Shown here one piece after another: positions 11,095 through 23,035 of a DNA stretch of 64,000 bases. The translations under genes were made by a program, and so were the position numbers. The DNA is from Symsagittifera roscoffensis (taxonomy: Eukaryota > Xenacoelomorpha > Acoela > Convolutidae): the NCBI RefSeq assembly GCF_963678635.1, contig NC_087067.1, positions 33,888,401 to 33,952,400 on the forward strand, in the 5' to 3' direction. Numbering within the stretch: the stretch's first letter is position 1; each line of letters starts with the position of its first letter. Below the pieces are notes generated by a model. That model was not told where the DNA came from and made no database searches. It was given only the letters and a program-made list of their open reading frames with translations.

Positions 11095-12157
11095 GCGAAT
11101 TTGAATAGTTAAAGATAGCCGGTTTCATAATGTTATTCGGCGTTCTATGAGTAAAGACCTGATGGGGTTTTACTATCACCACCACCAAAATCAACGTATC
11201 TCCCCGTTGCATATCATGCTTTCTAGCTACGGCAGTAAGGACTGAAAAGTCCTTACTGTGGGGATTGATGCAAATAGAGCAGTATATACTGCCAGATTCT
11301 GACTTTGTCAAAGCCGAAAATTTTCGGATTTGGTAAAATCTCTGAAAATACCAGTTTTCGGTTGAGAAAAAGTTCAAAATTTCTAGCTTACACTGTTTGC
11401 ATGTTTGGAATGAATTATACAGTTTAAAATTGATCAAGATGGCGTTTTCTTTTAAGCTTAATACATACAGTTTTGATTCTGGAAATGCTATAACGTAGTC
11501 ATGTCGTACTTTTCTTTCAAAATTTGGCTTGCTGAGGTCAATATAGATGCAATTCATACTGATGTGGTCCTTATAACCTCTAGGACGTTCTGAAAACAGG
11601 CACGTCTTGATTAAGTTATAAGTTTTTCCTATGCAAATCGCATGCAAAGTTACTAAATTCGTCTTAGCCGTTTTTACGATGTAAGTCAAGGTTAAATGTA
11701 CCAGTAAGTGATGTCTTGCATTACCCATCGCCAAGAAAACTTTCTCGTCTCTCCGGTGTTCAGTCAAACAATTGACTAGACTACCAAGGTCTGAAAAGGC
11801 TTTGCTGAGGAGATTGACATACATCTTGCAGCAAACGTTGCATGATACAAAAATTTTAAAGGTCAAAGCATTTAGACTTTCAAAAAATGTGTTAAAATTC
11901 CAATTAAGGGTAAGAAAAGTAGACAATAGTACTGAACTATGCAAACTGCCTGTCTGGAGTTTAAAGCTCAGACTTCTATTAACGAAAAAGACTGTTTTTT
12001 TAGAGGTTATAGCGTCTAGTTTTTTAAATTTTAGACCTAAAATGTAGTGTTTATGCGACGTTTTCCCACGTTCTGGCTTTCTTATTGGAACAAGGATGCC
12101 TAGAGGTTTCAGCTTCTCAGTGAAACCGCTGCTCTTTAGAAATTTAAAGCACAACAT
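11066..12157 (-). pseudogene. LINE ORF2 N-terminal part: degenerate endonuclease modules 1 and 2, copy B
   Basis: A 363-residue open frame beginning MLCFKFLKSSG. It contains two tandem divergent relatives of the endonuclease N-terminal half, each about 180 residues, and ends in FPKDL where the frame of module 3 begins in another phase. Module 1 has GLKFKKLD at the position of ALQETKLY and AMGNARH at the position of GGDFNCR. Module 2 has AFPESKLY and LVVVIVK there. The catalytic Glu and Asp/Asn are thus missing from module 1 and partly from module 2. The whole frame is nearly identical in copy C. Confidence 0.6.
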
Positions 12158-12168
12158 TATGAAAAAGT

Positions 12169-13206
12169 TTATGTATGAGAAGTTTTTAGACTCGATACCT
12201 GTTGTTCTCTTTTTTGCAGTTTTGATGGAGTCTGCTTCTCCGCGTCTGGGCTGCTGTGTCGTCTCTGTGATTTCTGGCGGCTGAACGCCCCACTCCTTCT
12301 GAGGCTACTGCGCGCCTTCATCAATTGCCAGTCCTCCTCATCCATTCTGCCCTCAGAGGCCGGAGTCCCATCAGCAGAATTGCTTGTGGCCAAATCAGAT
12401 GTCGTCTGGTTGACCTCTGGTGGTTGTTGTCTCCTGATCCGACACCAGGAATCATCATGACCAATATAAGGCTTTTTATCTTCCTTGCATAGACTGCAGG
12501 AATGAATTGACGGGACATGCGCGTTGAAGGGTAGATCGAGCCATTTGAATGGCCGAGTTTTGACAGCGTTGAACGACCACTGCCTCAGGTCAGTTTCAGC
12601 GCTCTCATTGGGGATTCTGATAATGGCCGAAGCTTTACCGTTGAAGAAGCTCCCCTGTCCACACTTCTCGCGTTGACGCGTAACTTCTCCCTCCACATGA
12701 ACTGTTGGGGGGAGCTGCAGGGCTTCGAGGACTGCCTCATCGTCACAAAGCCCGGGCACCTGGTTCATGCGTAGCATGGCCGTCTTTGGAAACCCGGTTG
12801 GATCATATCTCCAGAAGTGGTCACCCGTTGGGAAGATAGTTTTGTCAAGGAGCTGCAGTCCTTCTGTCTTCATGATGGTCAGCTCGTCCTCCGCCTCAGT
12901 TGGCGCGATAACGATTAAAGAATGTAATCTTTTTTCTTTGACAGTAGAGAAAGCTTTGGAGATGGTAATTTGATCTCGATGATGGGGTTTAAAGGAGGAC
13001 AAGATGTCAACAATGGTTTTTTTTGAGGCAGCTTCGAAACTAGCATTAGACTTGAAATGTTCTTTTGTAAAGGGAGGAATGATGGTCATTTTTAAGAATG
13101 AAGTCACTTTAATATGAGGTCTTGCAATGCCCTCAGCGAGAACTTCAGAGAAAGAAGGCGACTGGCTATCAGCCTTGTCCAAAAGTAAGTAATGCGTGGA
13201 AAACAA
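12169..13206 (-). pseudogene. LINE ORF1 (RNA-binding, CCHC), copy B, start codon lost
   Basis: A 345-residue open frame if read from a non-AUG codon at 13206. Where copy A has ATG (MADSQSPSF), this copy has AAG (KADSQSPSF), so the natural start is lost. The body is otherwise open. It has the CX2CX9HX4C zinc-knuckle around residues 230-250 and a basic, Ser/Gln-rich C-terminal tail. The stop lies 12 nt before the ATG of the ORF2 frame. Expected role: nucleic-acid binding in the element RNP. Confidence 0.75.
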
Positions 13207-13275
13207 TGCAAATTTATTTTCAGGTTAATCTCGGTAACAAAAGAAAAGGTAATTTTGATATAATCACGAGCCAAA

Positions 13276-14434
13276 TTATCACAACAATTAGGCTAAAAGC
13301 AACTGACAGTATCCTGGCTGGTATTCAATCATATGCCACTTACAGTGGATGTGCGGCTATCATGCCATAGATGGTCATTCAAGGCACCTTGTACACGCTC
13401 CATAGGTTTTGACCAGCTGATTTGGCCATAAAACACATTGGGCCAAAAAAATTCCAAACAATGTCAATTTTCAGTATTTTGTTTGAAATGCATAAATTAT
13501 AACGTGAGCGTGCAAAATTTTACATGGTATAAGAGCATATTTTTACTCTCGCGCGAGGGCGAGTGTTTTAAAAGTAATGTACATAGACATAAGCTAGTAA
13601 GGATATAAATGAAAGCGGAGTAACTCAAATGCCTAAGACCATACCATGTTGAATGCACCGGTTCTCGTCCGATCACCGAAGTTAAGCAACATTGGGCCTG
13701 GTTAGTACTTGGATGGGAGACCGCCTGGGAACACCAGGTGTTGTAGGCTTTTATTTAAAGCAAAAGTAATTCTTTTACTTTTATGCGCTAAGAGTTATTG
13801 CTGTTTAAAATTCGGTGATGTCAAAAAGTTAAGCCTAATCGAGCGTGGTGCAAAAATTTTCAATGGGTCAAATTTTGGCCAAAATAAAAGAAAACCGAAA
13901 AATTTCTTTTGCAGTATCAATTTTGTGTACAATCAGCTGCTGATAGGTCAAAATAATGGAGATAACTTTGGGGTCTTTGAGTAATAGCCTTTTGAATTTC
14001 GGTGATGTCAAAAAAATAAGCCCAATCGAGCCTGGTGAATTGCGCGAACGGCCATAACTTGCCCAAAAATTTAAAAATTTCCAAATTTTATTATTTGGAT
14101 CACAAGATCATAGTCAAATCTTGGGCGACTGAGAAAATGAACCAATTTCGTCGGTCCAACACAAAGTTATAAGCTTTTGAAATCTCGGTGATACCAAAAA
14201 GTTAAGCCTAATCGAGCGTGGTGCAAAAAATGAAATTTTCAAAATTTTTGTTTTTTTTTCGTTCAAAGTTCATTTTTTTCATCTTGTTTCATAAATTTGA
14301 GCTCAGGAAAATTCCAACGAGCCCAAAACGACGTTTGTAGCTCAAGTGTACGTGGAGTAATCATCAGTTGAAAATTTGGGGGGACCCGAATTTCGGCCAT
14401 TTTGGACGAAAATCGGCCTAAAAGCTAACTTTTA
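13276..14434 (+). repeat. 5S rDNA array, block 2 (one partial unit)
   Basis: One unit between LINE copies B and C. It begins with the LINE target sequence at 13276-13293. It ends abruptly at 14434, inside the hairpin downstream of the SL-like gene, where it joins the middle of a MITE. The SL-like gene of this unit is therefore missing. Confidence 0.93.
13631..13749 (+). rRNA. 5S ribosomal RNA (C6A variant)
   Basis: Starts GCCTAAGACC rather than GCCTACGACC. The change disrupts the C6-G pair of helix I. Four more genes (19083-22917) carry the same variant. It lies between LINE copies B and C. Confidence 0.92.
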
Positions 14435-14745
14435 AGCAAAACAAACAAAAAAATTTTTGGGCCAAATTTTCAAAATTACTTTGTGTCGCCATCAAAAAAA
14501 ATGCCAGTCATACACTTTTCATATATGGGAATTGTATGATAAGCATTTTTTTCAAAAAAAAACGAAAACCTCAGTTTTTATCACCAGACTGTTTTATTAG
14601 AATCAAACAGCCACAGAAACGAGTTTATACCAGTTTTCAACCATTTTTAGAAATTGTATGAAAATTGTATGACAAGCATTTTCCCACACACTTGATGTAT
14701 GGAATTGTATGATAAGCATTTTCGGTGTATGGAGGTCAACCCGGG
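14435..14745. mobile_element. Truncated MITE (one end)
   Basis: Right end of the MITE described at 9638-10570, with the terminal GGTCAACCCGGG followed by TA (14746-14747). The left two thirds are missing and replaced by 5S spacer. Confidence 0.88.
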
Positions 14746-14747
14746 TA

Positions 14748-15267
14748 CGATGTAATGCAAGATTGCATAATTCAGAACTTGATCGGCAGTTAAAATCACC
14801 TCCAACCAAAATCAATGTATCTTTCCGTTGCTCGGCTAATTTGTTAGCTAGGCCAGTAAGAACTGAGTAGTCCTTGCTGAGGGGATTGATATATATATAG
14901 AGCAGTAAATGCTGCCAGATTCTGACTCTTTCAGAGCCAAAGCCATGTGGCTTTGGTAAAAACTCTGAATTTTCCATTTATTGGGAAATAATAAAAGTAA
15001 ACCTCCTGAGTTATTTTGGCTGCATGGCTGGATTAGATAATTCAAATTATAGCTGGTCAAAATGGCCTTATGCTTTGAGCTTAATACATACAATTTTGTT
15101 TCTTGTAACGCTATAACGTAGTCATGATGTAATTTCCCCCCATGTTTTGGCTTATTCAGGTCAACCAGGATGCCTAGAAGTTTGAGGTGATTACCTAGCC
15201 CTCTACAGTTTAATGTATGAAAGCACGTCATGACTAGATTATAAGTCTTTTGGAAATAATTTTGCAT
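14748..15267 (-). pseudogene. LINE ORF2 endonuclease module 3, copy C
   Basis: Reads TLNCRGLGN, ALQETKLYVL and GGLLLLFPNK in one frame (14848-15267), then LVGGDFNCRSS in another (up to 14977). The phase switches at the TA microsatellite at about 14889-14900. The end is cut by the truncated MITE. Confidence 0.65.
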
Positions 15268-16330
15268 GCGAATTTGAATAGTTAAAGATAGCCGGTTTCA
15301 TAATGTTATTCGGCGTTCTATGAGTAAAGACCTGATGGGGTTTTACTATCACCACCACCAAAATCAACGTATCTCCCCGTTGCATATCATGCTTTCTAGC
15401 TACGGCAGTAAGGACTGAAAAGTCCTTACTGTGGGGATTGATGCAAATAGAGCAGTATATACTGCCAGATTCTGACTTTGTCAAAGCCGAAAATTTTCGG
15501 ATTTGGTAAAATCTCTGAAAATACCAGTTTTCGGTTGAGCAAAAGTTCAAAATTTCTAACTTACACTGTTTGCATGTTTGGAATGAATTATACAGTTTAA
15601 AATTGATCAAGATGGCGTTTTCTTTTAAGCTTAATACATACAGTTTTGATTCTGGAAATGCTATAACGTAGTCATGTCGTACTTTTCTTTCAAAATTTGG
15701 CTTGCTGAGGTCAATATAGATGCAATTCATACTGATGTGGTCCTTATAACCTCTAGGACGTTCTGAAAACAGGCACGTCTTGATTAAGTTATAAGTTTTT
15801 CCTATGCAAATCGCATGCAAAGTTACTAAATTCGTCTTAGCCGTTTTTACGATGTAAGTCAAGGTTAAATGTACCAGTAAGTGATGTCTTGCATTACCCA
15901 TCGCCAAGAAAACTTTCTCGTCTCTCCGGTGTTCAGTCAAACAATTGACTAGACTACCAAGGTCTGAAAAGGCTTTGCTGAGGAGATTGACATACATCTT
16001 GCAGCAAACGTTGCATGATACAAAAATTTTTAAGGTCAAAGCATTTAGACTTTCAAAAAATGTGTTAAAATTCCAATTAAGGGTAAAAAATGTAGACAAT
16101 AGTACTGAACTATGCAAACTGCCTGTCTGGAGTTTAAAGCTCAGACTTCTATTAACGAAAAAGACTGTTTTTTTAGAGGTTATAGCGTCTAGTTTTTTAA
16201 ATTTTAGACCTAAAATGTAGTGTTTATGCGACGTTTTCCCACGTTCTGGCTTTCTTATTGGAACAAGGATGCCTAGAGGTTTCAGCTTCTCAGTGAAACC
16301 GCTGCTCTTTAGAAATTTAAAGCACAACAT
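15239..16330 (-). pseudogene. LINE ORF2 N-terminal part: degenerate endonuclease modules 1 and 2, copy C
   Basis: 363 residues, differing from copy B by only a few substitutions (for example FCSTENW for FFSTENW). It has the same missing catalytic residues and the same phase break before module 3. Confidence 0.6.
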
Positions 16331-16341
16331 TATGAAAAAGT

Positions 16342-17379
16342 TTATGTATGAGAAGTTTTTAGACTCGATACCTGTTGTTCTCTTTTTTGCAGTTTTGATG
16401 GAGTCTGCTTCTCCGCGTCTGGGCTGCTGTGTCGTCTCTGTGATTTCTGGCGGCTGAACGCCCCACTCCTTCTGAGGCTACTGCGCGCCTTCATCAATTG
16501 CCAGTCCTCCTCATCCATTCTGCCCTCAGAGGCCGGAGTCCCATCAGCAGAATTGCTTGTGGCCAAATCAGATGTCGTCTGGTTGACCTCTGGTGGTTGT
16601 TGTCTCCTGATCCGACACCAGGAATCATCATGACCAATATAAGGCTTTTTATCTTCCTTGCATAGACTGCAGGAATGAATTGACGGGACATGCGCGTTGA
16701 AGGGTAGATCGAGCCATTTGAATGGCCGAGTTTTGACAGCGTTGAACGACCACTGCCTCAGGTCAGTTTCAGCGCTCTCATTGGGGATTCTGATAATGGC
16801 CGAAGCTTTACCGTTGAAGAAGCTCCCCTGTCCACACTTCTCGCGTTGACGCGTAACTTCTCCCTCCACATGAACTGTTGGGGGGAGCTGCAGGGCTTCG
16901 AGGACTGCCTCATCGTCACAAAGCCCGGGCACCTGGTTCATGCGTAGCATGGCCGTCTTTGGAAACCCGGTTGGATCATATCTCCAGAAGTGGTCACCCG
17001 TTGGGAAGATAGTTTTGTCAAGGAGCTGCAGTCCTTCTGTCTTCATGATGGTCAGCTCGTCCTCCGCCTCAGTTGGCGCGATAACGATTAAAGAATGTAA
17101 TCTTTTTTCTTTGACAGTAGAGAAAGCTTTGGAGATGGTAATTTGATCTCGATGATGGGGTTTAAAGGAGGACAAGATGTCAACAATGGTTTTTTTTGAG
17201 GCAGCTTCGAAACTAGCATTAGACTTGAAATGTTCTTTTGTAAAGGGAGGAATGATGGTCATTTTTAAGAATGAAGTCACTTTAATATGAGGTCTTGCAA
17301 TGCCCTCAGCGAGAACTTCAGAGAAAGAAGGCGACTGGCTATCAGCCTTGTCCAAAAGTAAGTAATGCGTGGAAAACAA
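16342..17379 (-). pseudogene. LINE ORF1 (CCHC), copy C, start codon lost
   Basis: Its translation is identical to the copy B ORF1 over its length, including AAG in place of the ATG start. It arose with the 4,173-bp duplication. Confidence 0.75.
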
Positions 17380-17803
17380 TGCAAATTTATTTTCAGGTTA
17401 ATCTCGGTAACAAAAGAAAAGGTAATTTTGATATAATCACGAGCCAAATTATCACAACAATTAGGCTAAAAGCAACTGACAGTATCCTGGCTGGTATTCA
17501 ATCATATGCCACTTACAGTGGATGTGCGGCTATCATGCCATAGATGGTCATTCAAGGCACCTTGTACACGCTCCATAGGTTTTGACCAGCTGATTTGGCC
17601 ATAAAACACATTGGGCCAAAAAAATTCCAAACAATGTCAATTTTCAGTATTTTGTTTGAAATGCATAAATTATAACGTGAGCGTGCAAAATTTTACATGG
17701 TATAAGAGCATATTTTTACTCTCGCGCGAGGGCGAGTGTTTTAAAAGTAATGTACATAGACATAAGCTAGTAAGGATATAAATGAAAGCGGAGTAACTCA
17801 AAT

Positions 17804-17922
17804 GCCTACGACCATACCATGTTGAATGCACCGGTTCTCGTCCGATCACCGAAGTTAAGCAACATTGGGCCTGGTTAGTACTTGGATAGGAGACCGCCTG
17901 GGAACACCAGGTGTTGTAGGCT
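17804..17922 (+). rRNA. 5S ribosomal RNA (G85A)
   Basis: First 5S gene after LINE copy C. Box C reads TTGGATAGGAG instead of TTGGATGGGAG. A longer T-run follows the gene. Confidence 0.92.
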
Positions 17923-18616
17923 TTTTTTTAAAGCAAAAGTAATTCTTTTACTTTTATGCGCTAAGAGTTATTGCTGTTTAAAATTCGGTGATGTCAAAAA
18001 GTTAAGCCTAATCGAGCGTGGTGCAAAAATTTTCAATGGGTCAAATTTTGGCCAAAACAAAAGAAAACCGAAAAATTTCTTTCGCAGTATCAATTTTGTG
18101 TGCAATCAGCTGCTGATAGGTCAAAAATATTGGAGATAACTTTTGGGGTCTTTGAGTAATAGCCTTTTGAATTTCGGTGATGTCAAAAAAATAAGCCCAA
18201 TCGAGCCTGGTGAATTGCGCGAACGGCCATAACTTGCCCAAAAATTTTAAAATTTCCAAATTTTATTATTTGGATCACAAGATCATAGTCAAATCTTGGG
18301 GGACTGAGAAAATGAACCAATTTCGTCGGTCCAACACAGAGTTATAAGCTTTTGAAATCTCGGTGATACCAAAAAGTTAAGCCTAATCGAGCGTGGTGCA
18401 AAAAATGAAATTTTCAAAATTTTTGTTTTTTTTTCGTTCAAAGTTCATTTTTTTCATCTTGTTTCATAAATTTGAGCTCAGGACAATTCCAACGAGCCCA
18501 AAACGACGTTTGTAGCTCAAGTGTACGTGGAGTAATCATCAGTTGAAAATTTGGGGGGACCCGAATTTCGGCCATTTTGGACGAAAATCGGCCTAAAAGC
18601 TAACTTTTAAGTTAGT

Positions 18617-18745
18617 GCAATTTTTTTTCTTGCATTTTTCAAGAGAATTGGGCTGCCCTCCGCTGTCGCAGAGTGCATTCAAAGAAAACTTATCAAATAT
18701 ATTTGAATACTTACCTATTTAATAAGTTTATCACAACAATTAGGC
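18617..18745 (-). ncRNA. Candidate SL-like RNA
   Basis: Intact splice site. Plus-strand CAAATATATTTG in place of CAAATAGATTTG removes the top base pair of stem I. Confidence 0.4.
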
Positions 18746-19082
18746 TAAAAGCAACTGACAGTATCCTGGCTGGTATTCAATCATATGCCACTTACAGTGG
18801 ATGTGCGGCTATCATGCCATAGATGGTCATTCAAGGCACCTTGTACACGCTCCATAGGTTTTGACCAGCTGATTTGGCCATAAAACACATTGGGCCAAAA
18901 AAATTCCAAACAATGTCAATTTTCAGTATTTTGTTTGAAATGCATAAATTATAACGTGAGCGTGCAAAATTTTACATGGTATAAGAGCATATTTTTACTC
19001 TCGCGCGAGGGCGAGTGTTTTAAAAGTAATGTACATAGACATAAGCTAGTAAGGATATAAATGAAAGCGGAGTAACTCAAAT

Positions 19083-19201
19083 GCCTAAGACCATACCATG
19101 TTGAATGCACCGGTTCTCGTCCGATCACCGAAGTTAAGCAACATTGGGCCTGGTTAGTACTTGGATGGGAGACCGCCTGGGAACACCAGGTGTTGTAGGC
19201 T
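19083..19201 (+). rRNA. 5S ribosomal RNA (C6A variant)
   Basis: First of four consecutive genes with the helix I change C6A. Its downstream spacer is nearly identical to that of the gene at 13631. Confidence 0.93.
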
Positions 19202-19893
19202 TTTATTTAAAGCAAAAGTAATTCTTTTACTTTTATGCGCTAAGAGTTATTGCTGTTTAAAATTCGGTGATGTCAAAAAGTTAAGCCTAATCGAGCGTGG
19301 TGCAAAAATTTTCAATGGGTCAAATTTTGGCCAAAATAAAAGAAAACCGAAAAATTTCTTTTGCAGTATCAATTTTGTGTACAATCAGCTGCTGATAGGT
19401 CAAAATAATGGAGATAACTTTGGGGTCTTTGAGTAATAGCCTTTTGAATTTCGGTGATGTCAAAAAAATAAGCCCAATCGAGCCTGGTGAATTGCGCGAA
19501 CGGCCATAACTTGCCCAAAAATTTAAAAATTTCCAAATTTTATTATTTGGATCACAAGATCATAGTCAAATCTTGGGCGACTGAGAAAATGAACCAATTT
19601 CGTCGGTCCAACACAAAGTTATAAGCTTTTGAAATCTCGGTGATACCAAAAAGTTAAGCCTAATCGAGCGTGGTGCAAAAAATGAAATTTTCAAAATTTT
19701 TGTTTTTTTTTCGTTCAAAGTTCATTTTCTTCATCTTGTTTCATAAATTTGAGCTCAGGAAAATTCCAACGAGCCCAAAACGACGTTTGTAGCTCAAGTG
19801 TACGTGGAGTAATCATCAGTTGAAAATTTGGGGGGACCCGAATTTCGGCCATTTTGGACGAAAATCGGCCTAAAAGCTAACTTTTAACTTAGT

Positions 19894-20022
19894 GCAATTT
19901 TTTTTCTTGCATTTTTCAAGAGAATTGGGCTGCCCTCCGCTGTCGCAGAGTGCATTCAAAGAAAACTTATCAAATAGATTTGAATACTTACCTATTTAAT
20001 AAGTTTATCACAACAATTAGGC
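19894..20022 (-). ncRNA. Candidate SL-like RNA
   Basis: Full 15-position stem I and hairpin II. The distal hairpin has one change (AACTTAG). Confidence 0.4.
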
Positions 20023-20359
20023 TAAAAGCAACTGACAGTATCCTGGCTGGTATTCAATCATATGCCACTTACAGTGGATGTGCGGCTATCATGCCATAGA
20101 TGGTCATTCAAGGCACCTTGTACACGCTCCATAGGTTTTGACCAGCTGATTTGGCCATAAAACACATTGGGCCAAAAAAATTCCAAACAATGTCAATTTT
20201 CAGTATTTTGTTTGAAATGCATAAATTATAACGTGAGCGTGCAAAATTTTACATGGTATAAGAGCATATTTTTACTCTCGCGCGAGGGCGAGTGTTTTAA
20301 AAGTAATGTACATAGACATAAGCTAGTAAGGATATAAATGAAAGCGGAGTAACTCAAAT

Positions 20360-20478
20360 GCCTAAGACCATACCATGTTGAATGCACCGGTTCTCGTCCG
20401 ATCACCGAAGTTAAGCAACATTGGGCCTGGTTAGTACTTGGATGGGAGACCGCCTGGGAACACCAGGTGTTGTAGGCT
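20360..20478 (+). rRNA. 5S ribosomal RNA (C6A variant)
   Basis: Carries C6A; otherwise consensus. Confidence 0.93.
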
Positions 20479-21172
20479 TTTATTTAAAGCAAAAGTAATT
20501 CTTTTACTTTTATGCGCTAAGAGTTATTGCTGTTTAAAATTCGGTGATGTCAAAAAGTTAAGCCTAATCGAGCGTGGTGCAAAAATTTTCAATGGGTCAA
20601 ATTTTGGCCAAAATAAAAGAAAACCGAAAAATTTCTTTTGCAGTATCAATTTTGTGTACAATCAGCTGCTGATAGGTCAAAATAATGGAGATAACTTTTG
20701 GGGTCTTTGAGTAATAGCCTTTTGAATTTCGGTGATGTCAAAAAAATAAGCCCAATCGAGCCTGGTGAATTGCGCGAACGGCCATAACTTGCCCAAAAAA
20801 TTAAAAATTTCCAAATTTTATTATTTGGATCACAAGATCATAGTCAAATCTTGGGCGACTGAGAAAATGAACCAATTTCGTCGGTCCAACACAAAGTTAT
20901 AAGCTTTTGAAATCTCGGTGATACCAAAAAGTTAAGCCTAATCGAGCGTGGTGCAAAAAATGAAATTTTCAAAATTTTTGTTTTTTTTTCGTTCAAAGTT
21001 CATTTTTTTTCATCTTGTTTCATAAATTTGAGCTCAGGACAATTCCAACGAGCCCAAAACGACGTTTGTAGCTCAAGTGTACGTGGAGTAATCATCAGTT
21101 GAAAATTTGGGGGGACCCGAATTTCGGCCATTTTGGACGAAAATCGGCCTAAAAGCTAACTTTTAAGTTAGT

Positions 21173-21301
21173 GCAATTTTTTTTCTTGCATTTTTCAAGA
21201 GAATTGGGCTGCCTTCCGCTGTCGCAGAGTGCATTCAAAGAAAACTTATCAAATAGATTTGAATACTTACCTATTTAATAAGTTTATCACAACAATTAGG
21301 C
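21173..21301 (-). ncRNA. Candidate SL-like RNA
   Basis: Full stem I and hairpin II. Confidence 0.4.
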
Positions 21302-21638
21302 TAAAAGCAACTGACAGTATCCTGGCTGGTATTCAATCATATGCCACTTACAGTGGATGTGCGGCTAGCATGCCATAGATGGTCATTCAAGGCACCTCGT
21401 ACACGCTCCATAGGTTTTGACCAGCTGATTTGGCCATAAAACACATTGGGCCAAAAAAATTCCAAACAATGTCAATTTTCAGTATTTTGTTTGAAATGCA
21501 TAAATTATAACGTGAGCGTGCAAAATTTTACATGGTATAAGAGCATATTTTTACTCTCGCGCGAGGGCGAGTGTTTTAAAAGTAATGTACATAGACATAA
21601 GCTAGTAAGGATATAAATGAAAGCGGAGTAACTCAAAT

Positions 21639-21757
21639 GCCTAAGACCATACCATGTTGAATGCACCGGTTCTCGTCCGATCACCGAAGTTAAGCAACAT
21701 TGGGCCTGGTTAGTACTTGGATGGGAGACCGCCTGGGAACACCAGGTGTTGTAGGCT
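21639..21757 (+). rRNA. 5S ribosomal RNA (C6A variant)
   Basis: Carries C6A; otherwise consensus. Confidence 0.93.
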
Positions 21758-22450
21758 TTTATTTAAAGCAAAAGTAATTCTTTTACTTTTATGCGCTAAG
21801 AGTTATTGCTGTTTAAAATTCGGTGATGTCAAAAAGTTAAGCCTAATCGAGCGTGGTGCAAAAATTTTCAATGGGTCAAATTTTGGCCAAAACAAAAGAA
21901 AACCGAAAAATTTCTTTTGCAGTATCAATTTTGTGTACAATCAGCTGCTGATAGGTCAAAATAATGGAGATAACTTTTGGGGTCTTTGAGTAATAGCCTT
22001 TTGAATTTCGGTGATGTCAAAAAAATAAGCCCAATCGAGCCTGGTGAATTGCGCGAACGGCCATAACTTGCCCAAAAATTGAAAAATTTCCAAATTTTAT
22101 TATTTGGATCACAAGATCATAGTCAAATCTTGGGCGACTGAGAAATTGAACTAATTTCGTCGGTCCAACACAAAGTTATAAGCTTTTGAAATCTCGGTGA
22201 TACCAAAAAGTTAAGCCTAATCGAGCGTGGTGCAAAAAATGAAATTTTCAAAATTTTTGTTTTTTTTTCCTTCAAAGTTCATTTTTTTCATCTTGTTTCA
22301 TAAATTTGAGCTCAGGACAATTCCAACGAGCCCAAAACGACGTTTGTAGCTCAAGTGTACGTGGAGTAATCATCAGTTGAAAATTTGGGGGGACCCGAAT
22401 TTCGGCCATTTTGGACGAAAATCGGCCTAAAAGCTAACTTTTAAGTTAGT

Positions 22451-22579
22451 GCAATTTTTTTTCTTGCATTTTTCAAGAGAATTGGGCTGCCCTCCGCTGT
22501 CGCAGAGTGCATTCAAAGAAAACTTATCAAATAGATTTGAATACTTACCTATTTAATAAGTTTATCACAACAATTAGGC
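22451..22579 (-). ncRNA. Candidate SL-like RNA
   Basis: Full stem I and hairpin II. Confidence 0.4.
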
Positions 22580-22916
22580 TAAAAGCAACTGACAGTATCC
22601 TGGCTGGTATTCAATCATATGCCACTTACAGTGGATGTGCGGCTATCATGCCATAGATGGTCATTCAAGGCACCTTGTACACGCTCCATAGGTTTTGACC
22701 AGCTGATTTGGCCATAAAACACATTGGGCCAAAAAAATTCCAAACAATGTCAATTTTCAGTATTTTGTTTGAAATGCATAAATTATAACGTGAGCGTGCA
22801 AAATTTTACATGGTATAAGAGCATATTTTTACTCTCGCGCGAGGGCGAGTGTTTTAAAAGTAATGTACATAGACATAAGCTAGTAAGGATATAAATGAAA
22901 GCGGAGTAACTCAAAT

Positions 22917-23035
22917 GCCTAAGACCATACCATGTTGAATGCACCGGTTCTCGTCCGATCACCGAAGTTAAGCAACATTGGGCCTGGTTAGTACTTGGAT
23001 GGGAGACCGCCTGGGAACACCAGGTGTTGTAGGCT
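22917..23035 (+). rRNA. 5S ribosomal RNA (C6A variant)
   Basis: Last gene of the C6A run; otherwise consensus. Confidence 0.93.

Larger units (their letters stand above)
10573..12157 (-). repeat. Triplicated endonuclease modules, period about 551 bp
   Basis: Corresponding landmarks such as AGTCCTTGCTGAGGGGATTG recur at about 10690, 11245 and 11796 with graded divergence, and neighbouring protein motifs align in the same order. This indicates an internal tandem triplication of the 5' part of ORF2. It is present in all three LINE copies, so it predates them. Confidence 0.7.
6740..13275 (-). mobile_element. LINE copy B, L1/Tx1-type, full length, interrupted by a MITE
   Basis: Complete non-LTR retrotransposon on the minus strand, about 5.6 kb without the MITE at 9638-10570. 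Both ends are flanked by the 18-bp target-site duplication TTATCACAACAATTAGGC (6722-6739 and 13276-13293), which is single in unoccupied units. Order: 5'UTR, ORF1 with CCHC motif, ORF2 with triplicated endonuclease modules, reverse transcriptase and a C-terminal zinc-knuckle, then a short 3'UTR (6740-6874). Endonuclease motifs of the apurinic type and the RT sequence place it in the L1/Tx1 superfamily. It is dead: frameshifts lie at about 7700 and in the endonuclease region, and ORF1 has no ATG. Confidence 0.92.
14435..17448 (-). mobile_element. LINE copy C (5' part) with truncated MITE, from a tandem duplication
   Basis: Copy of 10265-13275 shifted by 4,173 bp. It starts inside the MITE (14435-14745 corresponds to 10265-10570), continues with endonuclease modules 3-1 and ORF1, and ends at 17448 next to the 18-bp target sequence (17449-17466). 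It has no 3' end of its own, so it is not an independent insertion. Confidence 0.92.
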
